Below, piece after piece: positions 7,316 through 15,939 of a stretch of DNA of 64,000 bases. The DNA comes from Methylobacterium sp. E-045 (GTDB lineage: Bacteria; Pseudomonadota; Alphaproteobacteria; Rhizobiales; Beijerinckiaceae), in assembly GCF_022829685.1 (NCBI RefSeq), contig NZ_JAKSYE010000135.1, positions 28,585 to 92,584 of the forward strand, given 5' to 3'. Numbering within the stretch: the stretch's first letter is position 1; the number at the start of each line of letters is the position of its first letter. A program made the translations under genes and the position numbers. The notes below the pieces were generated by a model that saw only the letters and a program-made list of their open reading frames with translations, made no database searches and was not told where the DNA came from.

Positions 7316-8379
7316 GCCACGGCCTCGTCCGAAACCGCCGGAGGCTCCTCCCCTGCTGCCGCAGGCTCGGCCTCGCCGTCGTCGCCATAGCCCAGCATGT
7401 GCAGCGGTTTCGCCGCGATGCCTTGCGTCCCGCACCAATGCACCAGGGCGTCCTCCTGCCCGTGGGTCACCCAGACCTCGCCGGCCCCGGTCTCCCGTAT
7501 GGTGCGGCAGAGGTCGGGCCAGTCGGAATGGTCGGAGATGACGAGGGGGAGTTCGGCGCCCTTCTGCCGGGCACGCGCCCGCACCCGCATCCAGCCCGAG
7601 GCGAAGGAGGTGACCGGATCGGGGAACTTGCGCGACCACACGTCCTGGATCGCAGAAGGCGGGCAGAGCACGATGGCGCCGTGGAGTTTTCCGCGCTCCG
7701 CCGCGACCACCTTCGGCGTCTCGCCCAGGGGAATGCCCTCGCGCTTGTAGAGCTCCGTCAACTTCTCCATGGCGCCGTGGAGATAGATCGGGTCGTCGTA
7801 GCCCGCCTCCCGCAGCAGGGCCATCACCCGCTGCGCCTTGCCCAACGCATAGGCGCCGACGATGTGGGCGCGCTCGGGGAACAGGGCGACGGAATCGAGG
7901 AGCTTGCGGACTTCGCCCGCCGTGTCCGGCATCCGGAAGACCGGCAGGCCGAAGGTCGCCTCGGTGATGAAGACGTCGCAGGGGACGACCTCGAAGGGCA
8001 GGCAGGTCGGATCGTAGGCGCGCTTGTAATCGCCCGACACCACCACCCGGACGCCCTGCGCCTGGATCGCGATCTGGGCCGAGCCGAGGACGTGGCCGGC
8101 GGGCGCGAAGCGCACGGTGACGTCGCCGATGCGGATCTCCTCGCCGAGCACCGCCTCCTGGCGCGCTTCGCAGAAATCCTCGCCGTAGCGGACGGCCATG
8201 ATCCGCAGGGTCTGCCCCGTGGCCAGCACCTTGCCATGGCCGGACCGGGCATGGTCGGCATGGCCGTGGGTGATCAGCGCCCGCGGCACCGGCCAGGTCG
8301 GGTCCACGTGGAATCCGCCGAGGGGACAATACAGCCCCTCGCGGGTCTGGGTCAGGAGGTCGCCGGCGCGCAGACTCAT
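7312..8379 (-). CDS. Ligase-associated DNA exonuclease (MBL/beta-CASP fold)
   Basis: This 355-aa protein is the metallo-beta-lactamase exonuclease that is usually found next to ATP-dependent ligases in proteobacteria and is thought to process DNA 3' ends for repair. The metal-binding motif THGHADHARSG lies near residue 40. It is followed by AGHVLGSAQI, VVSGDY, TEATFGLPVFR and, near the C-terminus, ISDHSDW and VTHGQEDALV. The ATG at 8377-8379 gives the normal N-terminus; the open frame extends 26 codons further upstream. Its stop overlaps the ligase start. The Lhr-type helicase and PdeM-like phosphatase that often complete this cluster are not in the immediate neighbourhood. Confidence 0.94.
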   Translation of the reverse strand: MSLRAGDLLTQTREGLYCPLGGFHVDPTWPVPRALITHGHADHARSGHGKVLATGQTLRIMAVRYGEDFCEARQEAVLGEEIRIGDVTVRFAPAGHVLGSAQIAIQAQGVRVVVSGDYKRAYDPTCLPFEVVPCDVFITEATFGLPVFRMPDTAGEVRKLLDSVALFPERAHIVGAYALGKAQRVMALLREAGYDDPIYLHGAMEKLTELYKREGIPLGETPKVVAAERGKLHGAIVLCPPSAIQDVWSRKFPDPVTSFASGWMRVRARARQKGAELPLVISDHSDWPDLCRTIRETGAGEVWVTHGQEDALVHWCGTQGIAAKPLHMLGYGDDGEAEPAAAGEEPPAVSDEAVA

Positions 8380-8497
8380 GCGCCGGACCGAAGGTCGGGA
8401 TGGCAGCTCATGCGACGTGATATAGGGCGCCTGGGCCGGTTCGCGTCGGCTCGCCACTGCGAACCGGCCCGGGTTTTTCGTGAAGCGGGCCGTCGAC

Positions 8498-8530
8498 GCA
8501 GAACCGGTGACCCCTTTTGCGGACCCTGCC
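8498..8530. repeat. Dispersed GCAGAACCGGTGACC..TTTTGC repeat, copy 1
   Basis: The words CGCAGAACCGGTGACCCCTTTTGC and CCTGCC recur almost identically at 26163-26195. The copy lies directly before the methyltransferase start codon. It is probably a degenerate copy of a short intergenic palindrome family. Confidence 0.6.
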
Positions 8531-8533
8531 GAG

Positions 8534-9502
8534 ATGAACCCGCGAGCGCAGACCTCCCTCCAGAACAGCTCCGGCGACCTCCTGGCCGACCGGCGCTACG
8601 CCTATGCCGAGGCCTGCCTCGTGGAGGGCGACGCGCAGGGGGCGGCCGAGATGGCGGAGCAGGCCCTGGAGATCGCGCCGCGTTACGCAGCCGCCTGGTT
8701 CCTCCTCGGCAGGGCACGGGAGGCGCGCCACCTCGCCACGGCGGACCCCGGCGACCACCACGCCGCGTTGAGGGCCTACGGCAACGCCCTCGATCTCGAC
8801 CCGCACGACGAACTCGGGGCGCGGCTGCGTCTCGTCCAGATCGGCCGGGGCGACGCCCTCGGCTCGATCTCGCCGGCCTATATCCGCGCCCTGTTCGACG
8901 GCTACGCCCCGCGTTTCGAGCGCCACCTCGTGAACGACCTGCATTATCGCGGGCCGGACCTCCTGGTGGCGGCCCTCGATGCCCTGGAAGCGGCGCCGGC
9001 GAGCTTCGGCGACGTGCTCGACCTCGGCTGCGGCACCGGCCTGATGGGGGAAGCGCTGGCCGGCCGGACCCGGACCCTCACGGGGATCGACGTCTCCCCC
9101 GGCATGCTCGCGCAGGCCGCCCGGCGCAGGCGCTACGACCGTCTGGTGGAGGGGGATCTCACCCGCCTTGTCGCGGACGAGCCCGCGGACAGCGCCGATC
9201 TCGTCGTGGCGGCGGACGTGTTCATCTATGTGGGCGGCCTCGGCCGGGTGATGGCGGAGGCGGCCCGCATCCTGCGGCCCTCGGGCCTCGTCGCCTTCAC
9301 GGTGCAGTGGTACCCCGAGGGGGGCCTCGTCCTCGGGATGGACGCCCGCTACGCCCATGGCGACGGCTACCTCCGGCAGGTGGCGGACGAGGCCGGTTTC
9401 GACCTCGTGAGTCTTGATCCGGCCGCGATCCGCCGCGAGCGCGGACTCGACGTTGCGGGACGGGTGGTGGTGCTGCGCAAGACCGGTCCCCGCGATCCGT
9501 AA
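8534..9502 (+). CDS. TPR-containing class I SAM-dependent methyltransferase
   Basis: This 322-aa protein has TPR-like helices in residues about 10-105 (AYAEACLVEGDAQGAAEMAEQALEIAP, then ALRAYGNALDLDPHD). These are followed by a methyltransferase domain with the SAM-binding glycine loop DVLDLGCGTGLMGE near residue 165. Further motifs are the acidic GIDVSPGML strand and the VVAADVFIYVGGL segment. The substrate cannot be told from the sequence. The ATG at 8534 was chosen because the upstream frame is the translated repeat at 8498-8530. It stands alone, transcribed away from the exonuclease gene. Confidence 0.88.
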   Translation: MNPRAQTSLQNSSGDLLADRRYAYAEACLVEGDAQGAAEMAEQALEIAPRYAAAWFLLGRAREARHLATADPGDHHAALRAYGNALDLDPHDELGARLRLVQIGRGDALGSISPAYIRALFDGYAPRFERHLVNDLHYRGPDLLVAALDALEAAPASFGDVLDLGCGTGLMGEALAGRTRTLTGIDVSPGMLAQAARRRRYDRLVEGDLTRLVADEPADSADLVVAADVFIYVGGLGRVMAEAARILRPSGLVAFTVQWYPEGGLVLGMDARYAHGDGYLRQVADEAGFDLVSLDPAAIRRERGLDVAGRVVVLRKTGPRDP

Positions 9503-9677
9503 TCCCGATTGTGCACGATGGGGTTGAACCGAACCCCCTCGTCATGTGTTGCACGGCACGGCACTCCCCAGGCTCTACCCTTCGAGCGGACGCCAGCGGT
9601 TCCTCCGCGGCGCCCGATCGGTAAGGTCGGGCTTCACTCAGTCCGATCCGTCCTTCCGAAGGAGCCTGTGCAGACGC

Positions 9678-10412
9678 ATGGCCGACAAGACCGACAAGTC
9701 GTTTCCCGCGAGCCCGACGACGCGAATCCCCTTCGCCCTCGCCCTCTCGGCCCTGGCCGGCTGCGCCGATTCCATCGGCTTCCTCGAATTCTCACAGCTC
9801 TTCATGTCGTTCATGAGCGGCAACACCACCCGCTTCGGCGTGTCGGTGAGCAAGTTCGACTGGGAGAGCACGGCGCGGGTCAGCTCGGTCATCGTGATGT
9901 TCTGCTTCGGCGCCTTCGCGGGCACGCTGATCGCGGCCTGGGTCGGGCGCTGGCGGCTCTCGGTGATGCTGCTGCTGCAGGCGGTGCTCCTCGCCATCGG
10001 CCTCGTCATGCCCTACGGCACCTTCTCCTGGCCGCTGCACGTCTATCCCATCGTCGTCGCGCTGGGCCTCCAGAACGCGACGCTGCAGGACGAGGCCGGG
10101 CGCAGCCTCGCCCTCACCTACGTCACGGGCGCGGTGGTGCGCTTCGGAACCGGCCTGGCCAACCTCATGATGGGCAAGGTCGCGCCGTCGTTCTGGATCC
10201 AGGCCCCCCTCTGGGGAGCCCTGAGCACCGGCGCGGTGACCGGCGGCTTCCTCCAGACCCATTACGGCGAGGATGCCTTCCTGTTCCCGGCGGCCCTGGC
10301 GGCGCTCCTCGCCCTCGTGGCCATCGCGCTCACCGTCCTGAAGCCCGGCAGCGCCTACGTCACCGGCGCCGAGGAGTACCATCCGCCGGATGCCCGGGGA
10401 CCGGTGAAGTAG
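9678..10412 (+). CDS. YoaK/DUF1275 family integral membrane protein
   Basis: This 244-aa membrane protein has about six hydrophobic segments. The family hallmarks are a start helix with GCADSIGFLEFSQLFMSFMSGNTT, the G..L..AA.VGRWR loop, and the mid-protein stretch LGLQNATLQDEAGRSLALTYVTGAVVRFG. DUF1275 proteins are of unknown transport or regulatory function. The ATG at 9678 is preceded by GGAGCC; the frame is open for another 44 codons upstream. It converges with arfB with 1 bp between the stops. Confidence 0.9.
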   Translation: MADKTDKSFPASPTTRIPFALALSALAGCADSIGFLEFSQLFMSFMSGNTTRFGVSVSKFDWESTARVSSVIVMFCFGAFAGTLIAAWVGRWRLSVMLLLQAVLLAIGLVMPYGTFSWPLHVYPIVVALGLQNATLQDEAGRSLALTYVTGAVVRFGTGLANLMMGKVAPSFWIQAPLWGALSTGAVTGGFLQTHYGEDAFLFPAALAALLALVAIALTVLKPGSAYVTGAEEYHPPDARGPVK

Positions 10413-10413
10413 C

Positions 10414-10845
10414 TCAATCGCCGCCCCCGTCGCTGCGCAGGCGCTTGGTGGCGCCGCGGCGGGACTTCTCGTCGAGGCGGCGCTTCTTCGAGGCGAGGGT
10501 CGGGCGCGTGGCCCGGCGCGGCGTCGGCGGCACCGCGGCCTCGGCAACGAGGGCGGCGAGGCGTTCGCGCGCATCGGCCCGGTTGCGGTCCTGGGTCCGG
10601 AACTGCTGGGCCATGATGACGATGACGCCGTCCAGGGTCAGCCGCCGCCCGGCGAGGCGCATCAGGCGCACCGCCACGGCGTCGGGCAGGGATTGCGAGC
10701 GCCGCGCATCGAAGCGGAGCTGCACCGCCGTGGAGAGCTTGTTGACGTTTTGCCCGCCCGGCCCCGAGGCGCGCACGAAGGTTTCTTCGAGCTCCGACTC
10801 GTCGATGGCGAGATGCGGGGTGCATTGCAGGGCCATCGCCACCAT
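10414..10845 (-). CDS. arfB: Alternative ribosome-rescue factor ArfB (peptidyl-tRNA hydrolase, class I RF-like)
   Basis: This 143-aa protein has the catalytic GGQ motif of release factors (RASGPGGQNVNKLST, residues 26-40). Its basic C-terminal tail (SKKRRLDEKSRRGATKRLR) is the part that in ArfB/YaeJ occupies the empty mRNA channel. It rescues ribosomes stalled on mRNAs without a stop codon. The length matches the family (about 140 aa). It runs in the same direction as bolA, with a 22-bp gap. Confidence 0.95.
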   Translation of the reverse strand: MVAMALQCTPHLAIDESELEETFVRASGPGGQNVNKLSTAVQLRFDARRSQSLPDAVAVRLMRLAGRRLTLDGVIVIMAQQFRTQDRNRADARERLAALVAEAAVPPTPRRATRPTLASKKRRLDEKSRRGATKRLRSDGGGD

Positions 10846-10867
10846 GTTCCTCGTCTGCCGGGACCGT

Positions 10868-11146
10868 TCAGGCGGCCTCGGACGGCGCCTTCGCCTTCAC
10901 CGCGAGGGCGTGGAGCCCGCGCTTGAACGCCTCGTCGAGGATTCCGTTCACGATGCGGTGGCGATCGACCCGGCTCTTCCCCTCGAAGGCGGCCGAGACG
11001 ATCTCCACCCGGAAATGCGTCTCCCCCTCGGGCCGCGCGCCCGAATGGCCCGCATGGAGGTGGGATTCGTCCACCACCGCCAGAGCCTGCGGCGCCAGTT
11101 GCGCGTCGAGCGCTCCGGTGATCCAATCCTTGAGCGTGCCGGCCAT
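10868..11146 (-). CDS. bolA: BolA family protein
   Basis: This 92-aa protein has the BolA fold, with conserved HAGHSG near residue 31, HFRVEIVSAAFEGKSRVDRHR in the middle and a C-terminal IHALAVKAK-like strand. BolA proteins bind monothiol glutaredoxins and [2Fe-2S] clusters and take part in iron homeostasis. The ATG at 11146 gives the family N-terminus (MAGTLKDWI); a longer version from 11212 adds a basic tail without family features. The gene upstream on the other strand is a DnaJ-like protein, a common pairing in Hyphomicrobiales. Confidence 0.94.
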   Translation of the reverse strand: MAGTLKDWITGALDAQLAPQALAVVDESHLHAGHSGARPEGETHFRVEIVSAAFEGKSRVDRHRIVNGILDEAFKRGLHALAVKAKAPSEAA

Positions 11147-11286
11147 CGTGTCCTCGCGTTTGCGTCGCTTCGTTCCCGTCCCGTCAGCGCCCGGAGGCTT
11201 CGGGGTCGTCAACCCCCGATCTCCGCATGCGTCATCAGGCCCGCCGCCCTTGTGTCTCGGACACGCCCTCTCATAATCGCCCCACC

Positions 11287-11919
11287 ATGGATCTCAACTC
11301 GCGTCTGTTCGACAGCATCCGCATCAAGCGCAAGCCCAGCTGCGACGAGCCCAAGGCTGCGTCCGAGACGGGCTGCGAGACTCCCGGCTGCACGAATGCC
11401 GGGCTCTACCGCGCTCCCAAGGGCCGCAAGGCGGAAGGCCAGTACTGGCGCTTCTGCATCGACCACGTGCGCGCCTACAACGCCACCTACAACTACTTCG
11501 ACGGCATGAACGACGCCGCCGTCCAGGCCTACCAGAAGGACGCCGTGATCGGGCACCGCCCGACCTGGGCCATGGGCGTGAACCCGGCGACGCGGGCGGC
11601 CGGGGCGAAGCCGGGCGATCCGAAGCGCGACTGGGCCTATGTCGACCCCCTCGACATCCTGCGCAGCGAAGGCGTCGGCGAGACTTCGCGCCGGGCCAAG
11701 CCCGAACCGAGCCGGCCGCGACTCACGGTGGCCGCCCTGAAGGCCCTCGACGTCCTCGGCCTCGACGAGAACGCGGACACCGCCGCCATCAAGGCGCAGT
11801 ACAAGGTGCTGGTGAAGCGCTTCCACCCCGACGCCAATGGCGGCGACCGCTCGTTCGAGGAGCGCCTGCGCGACATCATCCGCGCCCACGACACCCTGCG
11901 CGCCGCCGGCCTGTGCTGA
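11287..11919 (+). CDS. DnaJ-domain protein
   Basis: This 210-aa protein carries a J domain at its C-terminus, about residues 150-210. The HPD signature appears as KRFHPDANGG, preceded by the AIKAQYKVLVK helix. The N-terminal part has two Cys pairs (CETPGC, then CIDHVRAYNATYNYFDGM), which may bind a metal. Proteins with this layout are widespread near bolA in alphaproteobacteria. It probably stimulates an Hsp70 partner, but the client is unknown. The start ATG is at 11287; the frame upstream lacks support. Confidence 0.9.
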   Translation: MDLNSRLFDSIRIKRKPSCDEPKAASETGCETPGCTNAGLYRAPKGRKAEGQYWRFCIDHVRAYNATYNYFDGMNDAAVQAYQKDAVIGHRPTWAMGVNPATRAAGAKPGDPKRDWAYVDPLDILRSEGVGETSRRAKPEPSRPRLTVAALKALDVLGLDENADTAAIKAQYKVLVKRFHPDANGGDRSFEERLRDIIRAHDTLRAAGLC

Positions 11920-12155
11920 GCCCGATTCCGGACCGCGGCACGATCGATGCAGCGTTTTTTGAAATCTCGTGCGGCGTGAGGCGGCAAACCGCGCGGGAGG
12001 CCCTATATCGAGTCCTCGCACCCCTTGGCGTCCGCCGACGCAGCCCCTTACAAGGTGGCATTCCACGTCCTGCCCCGCGCGGGAACCGGCAATGCCCACC
12101 GTGATAGATCCCGCGAGTCCGGTCGATGCCGGAGCCCGCCCCGACGAGGTCCCGT

Positions 12156-13139
12156 ATGCTCTCTGACGACACCCCCGCCTCGCTGCCCGACCGGACGGTC
12201 TCCGTCCGCGAGGCCTTCGGAATCGATCTCGACCTCAAGGTGCCGGCCTTCTCGGCGAGCGCGGAGCACGTTCCCGATCTCGACCCGGATTACATCTTCG
12301 ACCGCGAGACCACCCTGGCGATCCTGGCGGGCTTTGCCCGCAACCGCCGCGTCATGGTCACCGGCTATCACGGCACCGGCAAGTCGACCCATATCGAGCA
12401 GGTCGCCGCCCGCCTGAACTGGCCCTGCATCCGGATCAACCTCGACAGCCACGTCTCGCGCATCGATCTCGTCGGCAAGGATGCGATCGTGCTGAAGGAC
12501 GGCAAGCAGATCACCGCCTTCCAGGACGGCATCCTGCCCTGGGCACTGCAGAACAACGTGGCGCTGGTCTTCGACGAGTACGATGCCGGCCGACCGGACG
12601 TGATGTTCGTGATCCAGCGCGTGCTCGAAGTCTCCGGCCGCCTGACGCTCCTCGACCAGAAGCGGGTGATCCGCCCCCATCCGGCCTTCCGGCTGTTTGC
12701 CACCGCCAACACCGTGGGCCTCGGCGACACGTCGGGCCTCTATCACGGCACCCAGCAGATCAACCAGGGCCAGATGGACCGCTGGTCGATCGTGACGACG
12801 CTCAACTACCTCGCCCACGACCGCGAGGTGGACATCGTCCTGTCGAAGGCGGCGCATTACCAGCGCGACGGCGGCCGCGACATCGTCAACCGCATGGTCC
12901 GCGTCGCCGACCTGACCCGCAACGCCTTCATGAACGGGGACCTCTCCACCGTCATGAGCCCGCGCACGGTGATCACCTGGGCCGAGAACGCCGACATCTT
13001 CCAGGATATCGGCTTCGCCTTCCGGGTGACCTTCCTCAACAAGTGCGACGAGCTGGAGCGCACCCTGGTGGCCGAATTCTACCAGCGCGCCTTCGGCAAG
13101 GAACTGCCCGAGAGCGCGATGAACGTGGCGCTGAGCTGA
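12156..13139 (+). CDS. cobS: Cobaltochelatase subunit CobS (AAA+)
   Basis: This 327-aa AAA+ subunit of the aerobic cobaltochelatase uses ATP, with CobT and CobN, to insert cobalt into hydrogenobyrinic acid a,c-diamide. Walker A is GYHGTGKST (about residues 65-73), Walker B is ALVFDEYDAG, and the sensor is FATANTVGLGD. The N-terminal FGIDLDLKVPAF segment is diagnostic of CobS. ATG 12156 was chosen for family length; an ATG ten codons upstream is less likely. It is followed after 20 bp by the DUF29 gene and then cobT, so the three probably form one operon. Confidence 0.96.
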   Translation: MLSDDTPASLPDRTVSVREAFGIDLDLKVPAFSASAEHVPDLDPDYIFDRETTLAILAGFARNRRVMVTGYHGTGKSTHIEQVAARLNWPCIRINLDSHVSRIDLVGKDAIVLKDGKQITAFQDGILPWALQNNVALVFDEYDAGRPDVMFVIQRVLEVSGRLTLLDQKRVIRPHPAFRLFATANTVGLGDTSGLYHGTQQINQGQMDRWSIVTTLNYLAHDREVDIVLSKAAHYQRDGGRDIVNRMVRVADLTRNAFMNGDLSTVMSPRTVITWAENADIFQDIGFAFRVTFLNKCDELERTLVAEFYQRAFGKELPESAMNVALS

Positions 13140-13159
13140 GGATCGACGCGGAGGACGCG

Positions 13160-13657
13160 ATGGCCGAACCGGCCTTGAAGGGCGAACCGACCGAAGGCGC
13201 GACCTCCCGCTCGGGCCGGACGCGCTACGAGGACGACCTCTACACCTGGGTTCAGGAGCAGGTCGCCCTGCTCCGGGCCGGGCGGGTCGATGCGCTCGAC
13301 GTCGAACACATCGCCGAGGAGTTGGAAGGCTTGTCGAAGAGTGAGTTCGCCAAGCTCCAGAGCGCCCTGCGCGTCCTCGTGATGCACATGCTGAAATGGG
13401 ACCAGCAGCCGGAGCATCGCACGTCGAGCTGGATCTACTCGATCCGCGAGCAGCGGCGGCGTTATTCACGGATCCTGGCGAGCAACCCCGGCCTCAAGCC
13501 CCGCATCGACGAGGCCTTGAGCAATGCCTATCCGGATGCGCGCGACTGGGCCGCCGACGAGACCCATCTGCCGCCGGATGAGTTCCCCTCGGAATGCCCC
13601 TATTCCTGGGACGACATCCTGCGCCGTCCCTTCGATTTCGACTCGGTGAAGAAGTAG
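13160..13657 (+). CDS. DUF29 domain-containing protein
   Basis: This 165-aa protein matches DUF29. The hallmarks are YEDDLYTWVQEQVALLRAGR..ALDVEHIAEELEGLSKSE near residues 22-65, a HMLKWDQQPEHRTSSWIYSIREQRRR helix, and the Trp/Pro-rich end FPSECPYSWDDIL. The function is unknown. It is wedged between cobS and cobT, 20 bp after cobS and 5 bp before cobT, so it must be co-transcribed with the cobaltochelatase genes. That position could reflect a role in the complex or a chance insertion. Confidence 0.9.
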   Translation: MAEPALKGEPTEGATSRSGRTRYEDDLYTWVQEQVALLRAGRVDALDVEHIAEELEGLSKSEFAKLQSALRVLVMHMLKWDQQPEHRTSSWIYSIREQRRRYSRILASNPGLKPRIDEALSNAYPDARDWAADETHLPPDEFPSECPYSWDDILRRPFDFDSVKK

Positions 13658-13662
13658 CGATC

Positions 13663-15567
13663 GTGGCCATCTCGAACCGCAAAGCCGGCGAACGCCGGGA
13701 GCCCATCGCCGAACCGCTGAAGCGCTCGGTGGCCGGATGCCTGCGCGCCATCGCCAAGCGCTCCGAGATCGAGGTGGTCTATGCCAGCGACCGCCCGGCG
13801 CTCACCGGCGACAAGGCGCGCCTGCCCGAGCCGCCGCGTAAGCTGACGCCGGAGGACGTGGCGATCCTGCGCGGCAACGCCGATTCGATGGCGCTCCGCC
13901 TCGGCTGCCACGACGTGGCCGTCCATCGCCGCCTCGCCCCGGAGAATGCCGGCGCGCGGGCCGTGTTCGATGCCGTGGAGCAGGCCCGCGTGGAGGCCAT
14001 CGGCTCCCGCCGCATGGCCGGCGTCGCCGCGAACCTCTCGGCCATGCTGGAGGACCGCTACCATCGCGGCGGCAAGTACGAGGACATCACCGACCGGGCC
14101 GACGCCCCCATGGAAGATGCCGTCGCCCTGATGGTGCGCGAGCGCCTCACCGGGGAAGCCCCGCCGAAGGCCGCGCGCAGACTTGTGGAGCTGTGGCGCT
14201 CCCATATCGAGGAGAAGGCCGGCCCCAACCTCGACGGGCTCATCGGCAATCTCGAGAACCAGCGCTCCTTCGCCCGCTCCGTGCGCGAGTTGCTGTCCTC
14301 CCTCGACATGGCGGACGAGACGCCGCTCGACCCCGAGGACGACGACAACGACGACGACAACGAGGGGCAGGACGACGAGCAGACCCCGAGCGAGGGCGAG
14401 GCCGAGGAGCAGTCGCAGGGCGACAAGTCCGAGATGGAGACCTCCGAGGAGGCCTCGGACGAGTTGCAGGACGGCGCGACGGAAGCCGCTGACGCGCCCT
14501 CGGGCGAGTTGCCCGACGAGTCCGAGAACGCCGAATCCGAGGAAGCGTCGGAGGCCAAGCGCCCGCCCAACAACCGGCCCGTCGAGCCGCGCGGCCCCGA
14601 ATACAAGGTGTTCAACCCGCGCTTCGACGAGATGATCGACGCCGAGGATCTCTGCGACGCCGACGAACTTGCGCGCCTGCGCACCTATCTCGACAAGCAG
14701 CTGGCCCATCTCCAGGGCGTCGTCGGCCGCCTCGCCAACCGCCTGCAGCGCCGGCTCCTGGCGCAGCAGAACCGGGCCTGGGAGTTCGACCTCGAAGAGG
14801 GCCAGCTCGATCCCGCCCGCCTCGTGCGGGTGATGACCGACCCGTTCCAGCCGCTCTCGTTCAAGCGCGAGAAGGACACGAACTTCCGCGATACGGTGGT
14901 GACCCTGCTGCTCGACAATTCGGGCTCCATGCGCGGGCGCCCGATCACCGTGGCGGCCACCTGCGCCGACATCCTGGCGCGGACCCTGGAGCGCTGCGGC
15001 GTGAAGGTGGAGATCCTCGGCTTCACCACCCGCGCCTGGAAGGGCGGCCAATCGCGCGAGGCGTGGCTGGCGGCGGGCAAGCCGAACGCACCGGGCCGCC
15101 TCAACGACCTGCGCCACATCGTTTACAAGTCGGCGGATGCGCCGTGGCGGCGGGCGCGAAAGAACCTCGGGCTGATGATGCGCGAGGGTCTGCTCAAGGA
15201 GAACATCGACGGCGAAGCCCTGGACTGGGCGCACAAGCGCCTGCTCGCCCGGCCCGAACAGCGCAAGATCCTGATGGTGATCTCGGACGGTGCGCCGGTC
15301 GACGATTCGACCCTCTCGGTCAATCCGGGCAACTATCTCGAGCGCCACCTGCGCTGGATGATCGAGGACATCGAGACCCGTTCCCCGGTGGAACTCCTCG
15401 CCATCGGCATCGGCCACGACGTGACCCGCTACTACCGCCGCGCCGTCACCATCATCGACGCCGAGGAACTCGGCGGGGCGATGACGGAGAAGCTGGCCGA
15501 GCTGTTCGAGGAGGATGCGGGGGGCGCCGCCGTGCCGAGGCGCAGGGCTGCGGGCGGGCGGCGTTAG
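13663..15567 (+). CDS. cobT: Cobaltochelatase subunit CobT
   Basis: This 634-aa protein is the CobT subunit that partners CobS in the AAA+ motor of the cobalt insertase. The helical N-terminal region is followed by a long Asp/Glu-rich linker (about residues 220-310). A C-terminal von Willebrand A domain carries the MIDAS motif DNSGSMRG near residue 420 and a VISDGAPVDDST segment. I chose GTG 13663, which gives the family length and follows the DUF29 stop by 5 bp. The frame is open upstream inside the DUF29 gene, but that part is not CobT-like. Confidence 0.95.
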   Translation: MAISNRKAGERREPIAEPLKRSVAGCLRAIAKRSEIEVVYASDRPALTGDKARLPEPPRKLTPEDVAILRGNADSMALRLGCHDVAVHRRLAPENAGARAVFDAVEQARVEAIGSRRMAGVAANLSAMLEDRYHRGGKYEDITDRADAPMEDAVALMVRERLTGEAPPKAARRLVELWRSHIEEKAGPNLDGLIGNLENQRSFARSVRELLSSLDMADETPLDPEDDDNDDDNEGQDDEQTPSEGEAEEQSQGDKSEMETSEEASDELQDGATEAADAPSGELPDESENAESEEASEAKRPPNNRPVEPRGPEYKVFNPRFDEMIDAEDLCDADELARLRTYLDKQLAHLQGVVGRLANRLQRRLLAQQNRAWEFDLEEGQLDPARLVRVMTDPFQPLSFKREKDTNFRDTVVTLLLDNSGSMRGRPITVAATCADILARTLERCGVKVEILGFTTRAWKGGQSREAWLAAGKPNAPGRLNDLRHIVYKSADAPWRRARKNLGLMMREGLLKENIDGEALDWAHKRLLARPEQRKILMVISDGAPVDDSTLSVNPGNYLERHLRWMIEDIETRSPVELLAIGIGHDVTRYYRRAVTIIDAEELGGAMTEKLAELFEEDAGGAAVPRRRAAGGRR

Positions 15568-15939
15568 GCGTCAGGCTCCGACGATCGGGGCCTGTGTCAT
15601 AAGTCTGGTTTCGACCCAACTGAGATTTTGACAAGTGCGTCAGCGAAGTGCCGAATTTGGCCACGAACAGAATGATGGTTTACATAAAGGAATGCGTTTG
15701 ATCACAGTTATTGGCTTCCCGCCAACTGGCAAAAATAATCAAAGCAATCGCATCATCTTGCATCCTATTGGCCTAAACAGCCAACGGATCGCCTGACGTC
15801 GTCTGGATGTCGCGTGAATCTTGAGTCTGGGACACTGGACAATATATTGAATTGTTAAATATTCTATTATCATAGTACAGTTGTATTAATATAATACGGC
15901 TGTACTATAATGTTTCTGTTTTCACTTACAATTTTTTTG
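15568..15939. other. AT-rich intergenic stretch flanking the ATPase insertion
   Basis: This 372-bp region changes abruptly from GC-rich cobT sequence to AT-rich sequence, particularly at 15640-15735 and 15835-15939. I find no coding sequence. It contains the strong hairpin at 15872-15908. The composition shift marks the edge of foreign DNA that carries the ATPase gene. Confidence 0.5.
15872..15908 (-). terminator. 17-bp hairpin 3' of the ATPase gene, probable terminator
   Basis: Arms 15872-15888 and 15892-15908 are separated by ATA. Fifteen of 17 pairs are Watson-Crick; the other two positions are T opposite G on the plus strand, which would be G-U pairs in plus-strand RNA. It lies 31 bp beyond the ATPase stop. 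There is no strong T-run after it on the minus strand, so a terminator role is probable but not certain. It could instead be an element end or an operator. Confidence 0.5.

Noticed and set aside
5384..7390. A 668-codon plus-strand frame antisense to the ligase gene
   Set aside because: It is the high-GC mirror of the ligase codons. It has no family motif, no ribosome site, and is interrupted by the two palindromes.
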